DNA of 64,000 nucleotides from Aristolochia californica (Eukaryota; Streptophyta; Magnoliopsida; Piperales; Aristolochiaceae). The stretch lies in assembly GCA_029961685.1 (NCBI GenBank), contig JARWKL010000088.1, forward strand, positions 16,411 through 80,410. The letters are read 5' to 3'. Below, one piece after another: positions 35,637-47,414 of the stretch (positions are counted from its first letter, which is position 1; each line of letters starts with the position of its first letter). Both the position numbers and the translations under genes were made by a program. The notes beneath the pieces are model-generated. The model ran no database searches. It had not been told where the DNA came from and was given only the letters and a program-made list of their open reading frames with translations.

Positions 35637-37746
35637 GAAACTATTCAACCCCCTAAAGCCTGGCTTACACCGCACCTATGGAGTTTGCGGATCCCATATA
35701 GGTAAGTCCATCTTCTCAATGTTGCTTTTGGCCCACAATATGATACTCGACCTATTTCCTTAAGGAAAGAACACAAATCTTGCACTATGCCCTCTACTTC
35801 TCACCCCATATCCAATTTTGTGTCTCACCATCGTTTATCTTCTTCATGTTGTCAATTTTTTATGTCTATCTTCTCCATCTCTGTTCTACTGTCCTATCAG
35901 GAACCTCTGAGGCATTGAGGGTGGCAGGTAACAATGGAAGAAGAAATGCAGGCACTCTATGAGAATCAGACATGGGCTCTAGTTCCTCTTCCATCAAACA
36001 AAAAACTTGTTAGTTGTAAGTGGGTCTATACGGTTAAACACAAACGGATGGGTCAATTGCTCGCTTAAGGCCCACCTCATTGCCAAAGGCTATATTCAGT
36101 GTTATGGGATCAATTATGAGGAAAAGTTCTCTTCGGTGGCCAAATTGAACTTGGTACGTATCTTATTATCTCTTGTTGCTAATTCCTCTTAGTCAGTCTA
36201 TCAACTTGATGTGAAAAATATTTTCCTCAATGGGGATATAAAGGAAGAAATTTATATCCAACAACCACTTGGATTTGTGGTTGAGTGGGAGTCAGTATGG
36301 CGATTGAAGAAATCCCTCTATGGTCTGAAACAATCTCCTCATGCATGGTTTGATAAATTTAGCCAAACATTAATACGGGATGGATTTCACAGATATTCCA
36401 TAGATCACTCTGTGTTTTCTTAAAGACACACCTAAAGGGAAAGTGCTTTTGGCCATCTATGTTGATGATATTGTCTTAATCGGCAGTGATCTCGAGGTCA
36501 TTTAGAAAACCAAGGAAAATATATGTGAAGAGTTCAAGACAAGATCTTGGATTAGTTAAATACTTTCTACGTATTGAAGTACTACAACCCAAAAGTGGAA
36601 TTATACTATCTCAAAAGAAGTATATCCTTGATCTACTAGAGGAGACAAGAATGATGGGGTATAGACTAGCAGAAACCCCTATGATTCAAATACAAAATTA
36701 TTTGCAGGCATTGGAGAAGATGTGGATATCAAAATATATCAAAGACTTGTGGAGAAACTCATTTATCTATGTGTAACAAGGCCGGATATATCATATGCAA
36801 TAAGTGTGTGAGTTAATACATGCACAAACCATAACTTACTCATTGACAAACTCTAAAAATGATATTGTGGTACTTTAAAGGAGATCTAGGAAGAGGGCTC
36901 CTCTATAAGAACCATAGTCACTTGAACATAGAAGGATTCTCATATGTTGACTGAACCGAATCCCCGGATGATAGAAAATCTACTTGGGGATATTGTGCAA
37001 TGGTTGGAAGGAACTTGGTTACATGGAGAAGCAAGAAGCATAATGTAGTTGCAAGGTCTAGTGTAGAATGTTGAATTTATGGAAAAGAGAAAAAATTCAT
37101 TGACTTGATGTAATCTGAGTACATGAACCCCTATTTAAAATAGAGGATAGTAGTAGAGTCCAATTACAATTAAACTACCCTTGTCCAAATTACACCCAAA
37201 CTCCAACACTTAAAGATAAGTCCTAGCATAATTAAATAACTCAACATAAATAGAAGACTAACATAACTAAAACACCTTTAATGAAGACTCTTCTATAAGA
37301 CCTCCTTTTGTGAAACTCCTGTAAAACTCCATCATATTAATTCTGGATTTGTGAGAGTCTTTTAAGAACTTTCTATATCTTCTCTTCAACAAAGGAGCAG
37401 AATACATAGCCATGGCACACACAGTTATTGAACTTCTATGGATCAGGTCTCTTCTCACTGAATTGGGATTCCATAAAGAAACTCATATGGATCTACATGG
37501 CGATAATCAAGCGAAAATTCATAACACCTCAAATATGGTCTTCCATGAAAGAGCAGAGTACGTTGAGGTGGATTGCCACTTTATACGAGAGAAATTCCAA
37601 CTTGACATATTATCTCTCAACCTAAACTCCACATAAAGGCAAGTTGCAGACATTCTCACCAAACCAAGTCACTCATAAAATCATGTCCACTATTTGCAAC
37701 AAGTTGGGCATCTACGATGTTTTCTCACCCCCAACCTGAGGGGGAG
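35637..37746 (+). pseudogene. Copia pol fragment D2: RT and RNase H
   Basis: Counterpart of D1 with better preserved text: SCKWVYTVKH, KEEIYIQQPLGFVVEWESVW, RLKKSLYGLKQSPHAWFDKF, IYVDDIVLIGSD (YVDD), DLGLVKYFLRIEVLQ-like, TRPDISYAI, STWGYCAMVGRN, DLHGDNQAKIHNTSN and ERAEYVEVDCHFIREKF. It is interrupted in RNase H by a solo LTR at 37069-37391. It ends with the polypurine tract at 37734-37746 and the 3' LTR. Frameshifts and stops throughout. Confidence 0.88.
37069..37391 (-). mobile_element. Solo LTR of an E subfamily in RNase H
   Basis: 323 bp, TGTTGAATTTATGG to CTCTTCAACA. The Copia text resumes as 'gagcagaatacatagcc', matching the SSTEAEY RNase H motif. Flanks TAGAA and AAGGA look like a decayed 5-bp target duplication. 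The duplicate in D1 is partly deleted, so the insertion predates the macro duplication. Confidence 0.78.
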
Positions 37747-38100
37747 TGCTAGAAGGTGGGAACAAACCCTCCATGCCCACACAAGGTGGCATGACGAGTC
37801 ATCACATGAGGTGGAAGATTTGGCAATCTTCCTTGATTAATTTAATCGATTGATCTTCCTTTGATAAATGTTATTTAGCTAATTATGATTTATGTAATTA
37901 GGGATCCTAATTGATTGAGGAGTTTCCCTAAATATGGTTTTGGTTGAAGCCTTCAATCTAGCTCTCCTCTTCTCAAATTCGTGGAAGAAACTCTCTCCTA
38001 GCCTAAAGTTTCTCTTGTCCATTTTCTCTTCTCTCCTCTCGACCTGAGGTCTCTCTCTCATTTTGCTTGAGGTTTCAAGTATGGGGTCCTAAATTCAACA
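37747..38100 (+). repeat. 3' LTR of Copia D, copy 2
   Basis: Starts TGCTAGAAGGTGGG directly after GAGGGGGAG and ends AAATTCAACA. Confidence 0.82.
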
Positions 38101-39363
38101 ACCAACAAAAGAAACTCTCTCATGGCTGCTTTTGTTGTTTTTGGTAGAAGTCCAAGTAGTTGGGTGCAAGGTTTACTAGAGCCTCCAATGCACTAGGAGT
38201 GAACTTTGGAGCAAAAAATAACAAATAGAAGACGGCTGGTTACTATACATACAACTCTAATGTTGAGGAACTTTCTTAAGACATTCCTATTGTTGGAAGA
38301 TAAGATCAAGCCCACACGACCAAGGAAGGCCCACATATCTAAGATTATTATAAGATGGGTCGCACAACCAAGGAATGCCCACAAGATGGGCCCAAACCCA
38401 TAAGAAGTAGGACCCACAATGATTACCATAAGTTGGCATCCTTATCACATCAGTTGGAAGATCAAGAAGGACTCACAAAAGTATCTTATCTTATGGTCAT
38501 GTCAAAGAAGAGTTTTAGCTTGAGTTATGTTTGTATTTTATCTATATTAAGTTATTTAATTATGTTAGGACTTATCTTTAAGTGTTAGAGTTTGGGTGTA
38601 ATTGGGACAAGGGTAGCTTTATTGTAATTGAACTCTACTACCTTCCTCTATTATAAATAGAGGTTCATGTACTCTGATTACAACAAGTTATTGATGTCAA
38701 TGAAGTATTTCACTTTTCCATAAATTCAATAGTATATAATATTTTCACTCCAGAAGGTTGGTAGGTGTGCTCCAACTCTTGAAGAGGTCACCCATGTAAA
38801 GCTTCTATTAGCCAAGAGCTACGGAGCTTGTATGGATACATAGATGGGAAGTAATGCTCATCCACATAGCAGGGGGTGGTAGAACTCTTTGAACTTGGGA
38901 TTGAAAGTACTAACACTACAACTTCCATAGCATAGTTTTCAATTATTGAGAGGGAGTCAAGGATGCAAAAGGGCAATAAAGCAATAGGAAAGAAAACAAC
39001 AATAGCGACCGAACTAAACTAAACTAAACTAAACTAAAGACACAAAACCTACTATAATACCATGTTGAATTTTTGGAAACGAGAACACTTCATTGACTTG
39101 ATCATAATTGAGTACAATCAGCCTCTACTTACAATAAAAAAATAAGTAGAATCGTATTAGAATTAAATTGTCCATGTCCCAGTTATAACCAACGTCTAAC
39201 AAGTAAAGATAAGTTTTAATATATAAATAAAAGACTAACATAACTCAAACACCTATAAAATGAACCTCTTCTATGACTCTTCCTTCCACCATATTTGTTT
39301 TCGCTCTATTAAACTTCTTGTTGTGAGAGTCATGTTAGACTTTTCCATACCTGCTATTCAACA
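38101..39363 (-). mobile_element. Non-autonomous LTR element remnant, copy 2, with inserted solo LTR
   Basis: Counterpart of 21761-22607. LTR at 39063-39363 with the primer-site complement 'tataatacca' before it. Its internal part was later split by the solo LTR at 38291-38731. Confidence 0.65.
38291..38731 (+). mobile_element. Solo LTR of the E family, unit II only
   Basis: 441 bp, TGTTGGAAGATAAG to ATAAATTCAATA (family end CAACA). The empty site is preserved at 21941-21955 ('cattcctat/ataatatttt'). Here the left flank is CCTAT and the right flank GTAT, a slightly decayed target duplication. It inserted after units I and II separated. Confidence 0.88.
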
Positions 39364-40063
39364 CATGGTTTGAGATGTTAGCAATGCTTATGATTCAATA
39401 AGGTTATCACTAAAGTAATGTTGATCATACTTTGCTTGATTGGTGTAATCATACTACTTTGATAGTCATGTTTGTCTATGTTGATGATATGGTCATTACA
39501 GGTACTAATTAGAAGCTTATTGTTGAATGAAGGCAACAAAAGCCAAATAATTTGAAACTAAGGACTTGGAGATGTTGAAATACTTTCTCGGAATTGAGGT
39601 ATGTCAAAAACAATCTAAAATTTTTATTTGTCAACAAAAACGTATGTGTCAAATTTGCTCAAGGAATATGTTATACTTGCTTGCAAGTAGTGTGTTACTC
39701 CTCTTGAAGTAGGACATAAGTTATGTCTTACAAAAGGAGACCAATTGAATTCTAGGTATTAAAGATTGATCGGCAAACGTCTATGTTTTTCATTGATTAG
39801 ACTTGATATTACTCATTTTAATTAATATTATCAATTAACTCATGCATGCCCCTCAACTACTACATACGGTTGTAGTGCCCAAGATTTTAAAGTACTTAAA
39901 AGGCATGTTGCATGTGAGAGGCTTATTTGAGGAGAGATTTGCATGTTTCACATTTCCTCCAAGCTTCAGGTTGCAAACATCTTCACCATTCCAAGTGAAT
40001 ACTTCAAAGATATTGCAAACAAGCTAATACTTATCAACATTTACATCTCAGCTTAAGAGGGAA
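39364..40063 (+). pseudogene. Second Copia pol fragment (RT/RNase H), copy 2
   Basis: Counterpart of 22608-23302, with a more readable 'FVYVDDMVIT' block near 39470-39500 and APQLLHTVVVPKILKYLKGM. The probable 3' LTR follows at 40064 (TGTTGAAGGC). Confidence 0.75.
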
Positions 40064-41639
40064 TGTTGAAGGCATAGACTTTTACTTCATTACTATTTTC
40101 CTCTCTTGTAATTCATGTGGTTTTCTTGTAATAAATGAGAGAGGGGCAAAGATATAATTGCAAATAGTTAGCCCCACTTAGAAAGTAAGAACATTGGTGC
40201 ACCTCTTTCTTGAGTAGGGGTGTGAAGTTATTCCACACCTCATCTCTTGTTGATTTTTTTTTTTTTTTAGTTAAAAGACTCCACAAGATATAAGGAGAAG
40301 TCTCAAGTCTCAGGGGAGTTGTTGTGGTGTGCAATTACTTTCTATTCCTTCTCCCTATATTCTCTTCTCCTTGAGTTCTCCTTCTTCCTCTCTTATGCTC
40401 TTTCTCCTCCATTAATCTTTTGATTTATTTTCTTCTTCCATTTATCCTTTGATTTTGATATCTATTATTGGTTTTTGCACAATACTTGAGTCAGCGTTAA
40501 TTTCTTAAAACTTAAAAAAGCAAACAATAGTTTCAAGATCATTAGCAAAAGGACACAAGTTGTAAATTTATATGGCTGACATATCTATCTCTTGACCTCG
40601 GGTCACTTAATAAACCAACTTTCTCTTTTGACAATCAATGGGCTCTTCAAATTGTATGTAATCTAGTCTTTTATGAATGTGCTAAGCAAATTGAACTCAA
40701 TTATCACCTTCTCACGAGAAGATTCAATGAGAACTTATTTAAATTACATACATACCAATACATAAGCAATTGGTAAATATATTCATCAAGCCACTTTGGA
40801 ACAATCCCATCATTTAATTTGGGTAGTTAGTCATACAAGAAGATGTACAATTCATTCATTCAAAAGTATGTAAGGGGGGATTAGTAAAAAAAATGAAAAT
40901 TTGAAGTTCATTTTCATCTCTTGATTAAAATTCATTTCATTCATCTACATGAACTTCATCTTCGAACTTGGTGCTAGTGTGGACGACTTCACGTGCACTG
41001 GAAAATAATTTCCAGTGTTAGTGCCCCAATATGAGAAAAATATAAAAAACAAGAGAATCCCTAAACTCTAACAATATACTTAATTAAAACATAATCCTTA
41101 AACCCCAAATTAGATAAAACATGCATTATTACTACACGAATAAGTAATTTTATGTATAACTAAAATATATTAATATACTAATTAATTGAATTAGATATTA
41201 TATTATTTAATAATTTTATTTTATTATACATTAATACAGTAATTACGTGAGCCAATGAAATACGCACATGATTAATTATAAAAAAAATAAATAACATTAT
41301 CAATAAGAGAAACGAATGCACTAAGTTAAGTTATTAATTTATTAATAACATATGATATACTTTAACCTCAAAAGGAATGATTAAACAAAAAATTGGTCTA
41401 ATCATAACTTTAACACACTATATATTTGTACGTATTATTAATTAATAATATATTTTGGTTAAATTTAAAACCATTGATTTTATTAAATAAAAAATGGGTT
41501 AATTAAATAGAAATAATTGATCCAATGCTTGATTTAACAATATCTTACTTACCACTATTAAATCTCTAATATAATACAATAACTAAAAAATAAATATAAT
41601 GAATAAATAAAGAATTATTTTATTAATAACAAAAGATAG

Positions 41640-42600
41640 CTATTTTACGTGGTATTAATTAATAATATATTTCCAAAAAATTGAAAATAATTAATTGATC
41701 AAATGCATATTGTAACTATATTTTATTTACAAGACTTAAATATCTCGTTTAATATAGTAATAAAATTTACTAAAAATAATATATAAATAAATATACAACT
41801 TCATTAATAACCTAAGATAGACTATTCTAATAGCGAGTTCATGCCTTTAATATTAAAATCATCAAATTAGAAGTTTAGTACATAAGAACAACACATGTTA
41901 AAATGCAATAAGATACAATCATCATTTATCATTCCACATGCAAGTTTCTATGTCATCTCAAAATTGTGCGGCTCTTGTGGATTCTAATACACGCTGCCTC
42001 CGAAAGCTTGTTGATTGGGTATCGTCTTCCACAAGACCATCACTATCATCGTTGTCTGTATCATCCATTGCACCTAATTAGACCCCATTACCTCCTCCAC
42101 CAAACTCGTCATTCAAATCATCATCTTCCAATTCAAATATATCATTGTAATCCTCTCTACGTAGTGCGTTTTGCAAATACAACGGACCATTAATCACTAA
42201 AGAACGTAGTACACGTCTATCGCAATGGCATAGATAGTATCTTCCTATGACGATAATAATACATGTCAATCCAACAAAAGTTGTAACCCTTTCTTCATTT
42301 GTCATAATAGCCTTGAAAATCTGCAAATTTAATCTTCCTAAAAGTCATAAACAAAAATAAACATCAATCTTCAATCATAACCTATGCATCCATACTCAAC
42401 AATCATATTTATGGCCATGAAAATCTTTAATTGACCACATCCATACTCATCCACCATATTCATCCACATAATATATTAACACAACAATCATATAAAATAA
42501 AAATATTAACCATACTAATAAGTCTTGCAATGTCATAATTCAAACATCATCATTAATACATAACAATCTTCCCAAAGAATATAGTGTACTTAAAATGCAT
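41640..42600. other. C3-specific interval
   Basis: The AT-rich part to about 41820 is followed by sequence with one notable minus-strand frame (42078-42326). 42330-42600 shows only AT-rich text with no recognised gene. Confidence 0.5.
42078..42326 (-). CDS. Uncharacterised 82-codon frame beside the Myb/SANT gene
   Basis: Begins MTNEERVTTFVGLTCIIIVI and contains RREDYNDIFELEDDDLNDEF followed by a Gly stretch, then a stop; beyond it the same frame reads acidic text DDTDNDDSDGL. A hydrophobic segment precedes an Arg-rich and an acidic segment. It may be the truncated start of a second gene of the same transposon (PIF/Harbinger elements usually carry a DDE nuclease gene), but I see no DDE motif and cannot assign it. 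Confidence 0.25.
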   Translation of the reverse strand: MQIFKAIMTNEERVTTFVGLTCIIIVIGRYYLCHCDRRVLRSLVINGPLYLQNALRREDYNDIFELEDDDLNDEFGGGGNGV

Positions 42601-42611
42601 TAAAAATATTT

Positions 42612-43560
42612 TCATGCAAAATATTTAAGCCACCCGACCAGCTCTTCCACTGCCATCATCGTAAACATGGCCTTCTGAATTGGCGTATCCAACCATTCAG
42701 GAGCGCAATACTTCATGTCATCCGACAGGTCCGGGATTTCCCTGAGGGCATTGACACAATCTTTTTCGACACCGCCCTTGTTAGGCTTCATAACATTATT
42801 CAATGTCTGAACGATATGGTTAGTTGCATCAATGAATTTACTATTGTTATCAGTGGGCAATTCGCTTATCTTTCTACAACGACTTGAAGATGACGCATAC
42901 TTCTTCGAGATTGCTCAGTTGTCGACTCATTTCCTTTAATGAATTGCGATGGAGTTTCCCTAACTACATCGACATCCTCAGGCTCGTCCATCGGGATAGG
43001 ATCCGACTCATGGAGGAGTTCATCACCCAGATGTACAAGAGTTATACTAGTTGTCCCCATGGTTATTGAGTTTCCGACTACCAAAGCCAATTTCTCATAA
43101 AGGGGGCATCCTTGTTGTCTATACTTTTCAGCACCTCTATCCTCCTACAAGAATAAAACATCATTTAGACGACTTGGAATAGAGTTCTAGATATGCAAAA
43201 AACATACAAAATATTTTACAGTACATCATGATTTATTGACCTTTATGTAGTCTTGCCATACAGAATGACATGTAGTAACTCGTTGTGTGGTTGCATCCCA
43301 ACCGAATCCACCAGTGTTGAGACAACTTGTTACCATTTGGTATGTTTTCTTCCATGATCTTGTTTGATTCTTGAGCTGCTCAACAAAATTTTAACTGACT
43401 GCATCGTCATTGAACTTATTAACACAATCCATATATACCTCATGCTTCTAAACCCTATTGGGCAACTTGTTCCTTATATTGACTAGCTAGACCAAGAAAT
43501 CGAGCATTTTGTTGTCTTCTTCGAAGGTCCAAATGTCCTATGATCGAACAGTTGGTTGTC
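42612..43560 (-). pseudogene. Myb/SANT-like gene, copy C3 (best C-terminus)
   Basis: Exon 1 text IWTFEEDNKMLDFLV, then FGWDATTQRVT with the tryptophan intact that C1 and C2 have lost. Exon 2 text includes MGTTSITLVHLGDELLHESD and SQFIKGNESTTEQSRRS without the stops of C1 and C2. A small deletion then shifts the frame at SRRS/MRHLQ, after which SKFIDATNHIVQTLNNVM, DCVNALREIPDLSDDMKY, WLDTPIQKAMFTMMAVEEL and WLKYFA-stop complete the protein. The 'LREIPDLSDD' segment before the C-terminus is typical of Myb/SANT-like and L10-interacting MYB-type plant proteins. The GT-AG intron is also present here. Confidence 0.75.
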
Positions 43561-43810
43561 TTCTTACAACCATTTATAATTTAAATCCGAGATGGTCCTC
43601 ATGGGAAAAGCTTTATAAGACAACCATTACCCGTCACGAAAACAAAAACCACAAAAAAGAAAATATCATGTGGTGGATATTTATAGCACCCGAATCTCCT
43701 CACCACATGGCAAAATCATTCCATAACACTTCAAAAAATTTCAGTAACATTCTAAAATATTCCAAAATTAATCAAACTATTTCCATTGTATATGCACTAA
43801 AAATGGAAAA

Positions 43811-44765
43811 ACACACACACATTAAATCCAAATTCACCAAAAACCCCTGGTAAAGCCCCATATGACTTCACAGTCACTACGAATTGTACCTCGTCAGTGA
43901 TGGGGGTCGGGATTCATTGGCTAATGAACACCGGTATAGGCGACTCAGCCTTCTTTGAATTGAACTAAACACCCCAAACTCAAAAACTTAACCCTAAACC
44001 CTCAACCATAATTCCAAAACCTAAAGCCTAAACCATAGATCTTAAAACCCCTAAAAGCCCCAAACCCTATCACCCCAAAATCGAGAACCCTAATTTTTTT
44101 CTATAAACCCTAAACCCTAAAAATAAACCTTAAACCCTTAAAAATACCCTAAACCCTTAAATTCCTAGCACTAAACCTTAAATACACTGTTGAATTTATG
44201 GAAAAGTGAAATACTTCATTGACATCAATAACTTGTTGTAATCAGAGTACATGAACCGCTATTTATAATAGAGGAAGATAGTAGAGTCCAATTATAATAA
44301 AACTACCCTTGCCTCAATTACACCCAAGCTCTAACACTTAAGATAAGTCCTAGCTTAATTAAATAACTCAATATTGATAAAAGACAAACATAACTCAAAC
44401 TAAAACTTTTCTTGGTCGTGACCCTGAGATAAAAATACTTTTGTGAGTCCTTCTTGATCTTCCAACTGATGTGATGAGGATGTCAACTCATGGTAATCAT
44501 TGTGGATCCTACTTCTTATGGGTTTGGGCCCATCTTGTGGGCCTTCTTTGGTCGTGTGGCCCATCTTATAATACTCTTATCTATGTGGGCCTTCCATGGT
44601 TGTTTGGGCTTGAGCTTATCTTCCAACATACACCAAACCCTAACCCTAAACCTAATCTCAAAATTAAACCATATAAAGACAAAATTGAACCATAAATACC
44701 ATAAACCTTAACCCTAAACCCCCAAATTAACACAAAAATTTAAATTAAATAAAATACATCACTAA
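43811..44765. repeat. Block A, copy 3 (start only), split by a solo LTR
   Basis: Matches 1-470 with more differences than copies 1 and 2 have from each other. Contains a telomere-like block at 43965-44187 that resumes at 44629-44740. After about 44760 it leaves the A sequence and enters a purine-rich stretch. Confidence 0.85.
44188..44628 (-). mobile_element. Solo LTR of the E family with target duplication TACAC
   Basis: 441 bp, TGTTGAATTT to CTTCCAACA, flanked on both sides by TACAC (44183-44187 and 44629-44633). A clear case of LTR-LTR recombination inside a telomere-like block. Confidence 0.93.
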
Positions 44766-44778
44766 ATTAATCGAAAAA

Positions 44779-45330
44779 TTAGAGTATAGGTTTACCTTCT
44801 GAAATTTGGGGAAAATTGAAGCCGAATCGAAGTAGAATAGAAGAAATCGACGCCAAAATGTCAAAAATTAAAGAAAATCGAAATAAAAAATGGGGAAAAT
44901 CGAATGAACTCAGGAGGTATTTTGGGGAAAAGAGAGTAGCGACAGGGAGAAGGGAGTGGGAGGCCGAGAGGGAGAAGAGAGGGAGAAGGGAGGAAGGCTG
45001 AGATGGATAGGAGAGAGGGAGAAGGGAATGGGAGGCCGAGTGCAAGGGAGAGAGAGGGAGGCCGAGAGGACATTCGCAACGAGAGGGAAAAGGGAAAGCA
45101 AGGCCGAGAGGGATAAGGGAGAGGGAACAGGGAGAACGGATATGGCTATAGAGAGACAGAGGAAAAAATTCAAGGAGGAAGAAGTGATGAGAGAAGGAGG
45201 AGCGAGCGGGAGGCCGAGTGTGAGGGAGAGAGAGGGAGGCCGAGAGGACATTCACAACGAGAGGAAGAAGGGAAAGCGAGGCCGAGAGGGATAAGGGAGA
45301 GGGATCAAAACTGTTCTATGGTTCCAGCTA
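44779..45330. repeat. Purine-rich segment with a 178-bp-spaced direct repeat
   Basis: The plus strand is G/A-rich. Copies of about 95 bp start at 45031 and 45209 (both 'ggaggccgagtg'). The open Ser/Leu/Pro-rich frame on the minus strand (44779-45255) reflects composition; it could be a pyrimidine-rich leader of a lost gene. No function seen. Confidence 0.6.
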
Positions 45331-45360
45331 TGGGCTGACTGACTCAGTCGGGTTGGCCAG

Positions 45361-45944
45361 TGTTACAATGTGGGACCTACCATGGTGTACGAGCTGGTGG
45401 GACCCACCTTAAGGACGTGGGATGCCAAGAAGAGTCCTCACCCAAGCTAGAATGAGTTAAGAAGATAAGAACCACAAGCTGAAATGAGTAGATAACTTGA
45501 AGATCAAGTGGGACCCGCAAAGATACCCCGAGCTGGTAATCTTATCAATATGAGCTACAAGATCATGTGGGACCCACAAGGATAAGGTCACGAGCTGGCC
45601 TCCTCCTGTATATTCATGTTATTGAAGAAGAGTTCTAGTTCAACTCATATTAGACTTCTAATAGATTGTGTTATCTTTTTATGATAGACTTATCTTAGAG
45701 AGTTAGAGTTGGAATGTAATTAGGAGATTGAAAGGTTAATTGTATAAGGATTTTATCACTTCCTCTATTATAAATAGAGGTGTTGTAATTCAGAATTAAT
45801 CAAGTTACACATATCCTTCTTTAGTAAATCTCTCTTTCTTTGCTTTTTTTCTTCTCTCTACCTGAGAGCTCTTCTTCCCTTTTCTTCTTTTTATTTCTCC
45901 TTTTTCTTGCTCAGAATATTGGAATAGGGATCCTAAATTCAACA
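45361..45944 (+). repeat. 5' LTR of Copia X (584 bp)
   Basis: TGTTACAATGTGGGAC to AAATTCAACA. 'ctattataaatagagg' near 45764 is a plausible TATA region. Pyrimidine-rich R-U5 follows. Confidence 0.9.
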
Positions 45945-45956
45945 TGGTATCAAAGC
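45945..45956 (+). promoter_or_regulatory. Primer-binding site of Copia X
   Basis: TGGTATCAAAGC directly after the LTR matches the 3' end of initiator tRNA-Met (usual form TGGTATCAGAGC) with one change. Confidence 0.88.
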
Positions 45957-46442
45957 ATTAAATTTAGGATCCCTCGTCAAAAGGATACTCTAAACAAGTT
46001 ATGATTCAACACCACTCAAAGAAGGCTCTTTTGTGAAGAAAGATCACAAACCGTGAGATAAGTGCTTATTTTTTTTTTTTTTTTTTACTTCACAGTACTG
46101 GTTTTTGAATTTGGAAGATTATTTAAATATGAGTATGTGAATGCTTTTCATCTTATGATATTGTGGATATGCATGCCTCTCCATCTAGAAGAAGCTATCA
46201 AAATAGTTTTGTCGGTTTGGAAATTTTGTTAATCGAGACCAGTTCATGATCAAATAGTTGGATTTTTTTTGTGGGAATAATAGTCCCATGATATAGAAGA
46301 TTGTTATTGAGTCTCTTATGAGTGGTATTATAGAAAAAAATCAGAATAATAATTTAGCTTCAATGCTAAAGTTCTTCATACATCAAGTTTGAAGGATACT
46401 ACTTGGTGTTATTGTTAGAATTTTTTTGAAGAAGGGCCTATC

Positions 46443-47068
46443 ATGGCTGAAGAGAATATGAATATCAAAAGTGATATAATGAGAATTACCACTATACACT
46501 TATGTGGGGTAACAAATTTTGTGAGTTGCTCCACATCGGTTCAGAGGTTTCTTATAACAATAGAATTACTTGGTCACCTCACCACCTGAGGACCACCTAT
46601 TGATGAAGATGATATTTTTTATAAAAAAATGGTTGAAAAATGAACTTGGTGATTAGTTGGCTAATCAACAACATGGAAGAACATGTCTCCAACAATGTCA
46701 TTCATCTTGACACCGCTAAAAAAATTTGGGAGACATGTGCTAAACTGTACTCTTACCCGGATACTCTACAAAGACCATATGATATTCTCCAAAGGATGTT
46801 GAATACTAAACAAGGAGAAAATATCCATGAGTACTTGGCCCATTTTAGAGGCTTTCTTCAAGAGTGGAAGTTAGCTCAGCCTTCAACCATAGATATTTCT
46901 ATCCAAGACAAGAAGAAAGAAGCCTTAACTACTGATATTTGCCTTGCAAATATTAAACCCTATCTTGAGATTGCCAAGAGTCAACTTCTGAGTGCTTCTG
47001 TTATCCCCAAGTTTGATGATGTTTGTGCAGTACTACGTATTCTAGACACTTCTTCCTCCACTATTTAA
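46443..47068 (+). pseudogene. Copia X gag
   Basis: Start at MAEENMNIKSD. In-frame stop at 46587 after ELLGHLTT, then a frame change into MNLVISWLINNMEEHVSNNV (46640), followed by DTAKKIWETCAKLYS, the MLNTKQGENIHEYLAHFRGF core and SASVIPKFDDVCAVLRIL. This is the gag (UBN2/Retrotran_gag_2 type) of plant Copia elements, forming the virus-like particle. Y carries the same protein (56349 downward). Confidence 0.85.
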
Positions 47069-47159
47069 GTCTCATTATTCAGATCATAGAGGACCATCAT
47101 CTGACCGCAGCCAAGGCCAAGGTAGAAGTTATAGGGGAGGCCGAGGAAGAGGTGGAAGG

Positions 47160-47300
47160 ACTGGTGCCTGCAGAGCAGATGGGAAAAAATGTACTCATTG
47201 TAAGAAATTTGGCCACTCTATAGATCAATGATATTACAAGGATTACAAGGCATCCAATTAATGTGGATAATATGGTCATTTTAAATAAATATGTTATAAA
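47160..47300 (+). pseudogene. Copia X zinc-knuckle region, broken
   Basis: Text KCTHCKKFGHSIDQ-stop-YYK: the last cysteine of CX2CX4HX4C is replaced by TGA. The second knuckle CGYYGHFK-stop-ICYK also has a stop where Copia Y has Glu. Copy Y has both knuckles intact. Confidence 0.8.
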
Positions 47301-47414
47301 GACGATGAACATTTAGAATTGACAAAGGCTAATCAAGCCTTTGTAAGTGATACAAAATAAGAACAACCCACAAAATCAGCAGCACAAGATGAAGAGTATG
47401 AGTTATTTCAGAAA

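Larger units (their letters stand above)
40555..43810. repeat. Block C, third copy (C3), longer form
   Basis: Starts 'ggac/acaagttg' as C1 does. It keeps about 1.17 kb (about 41640-42800) missing from C1 and C2, including the C-terminal part of the Myb/SANT gene. It probably represents the older structure. Confidence 0.88.

Noticed and set aside
44779..45255. 158-codon Ser/Pro/Leu-rich minus frame
   Set aside because: Explained by purine/pyrimidine strand bias and the direct repeat; no recognisable domain.
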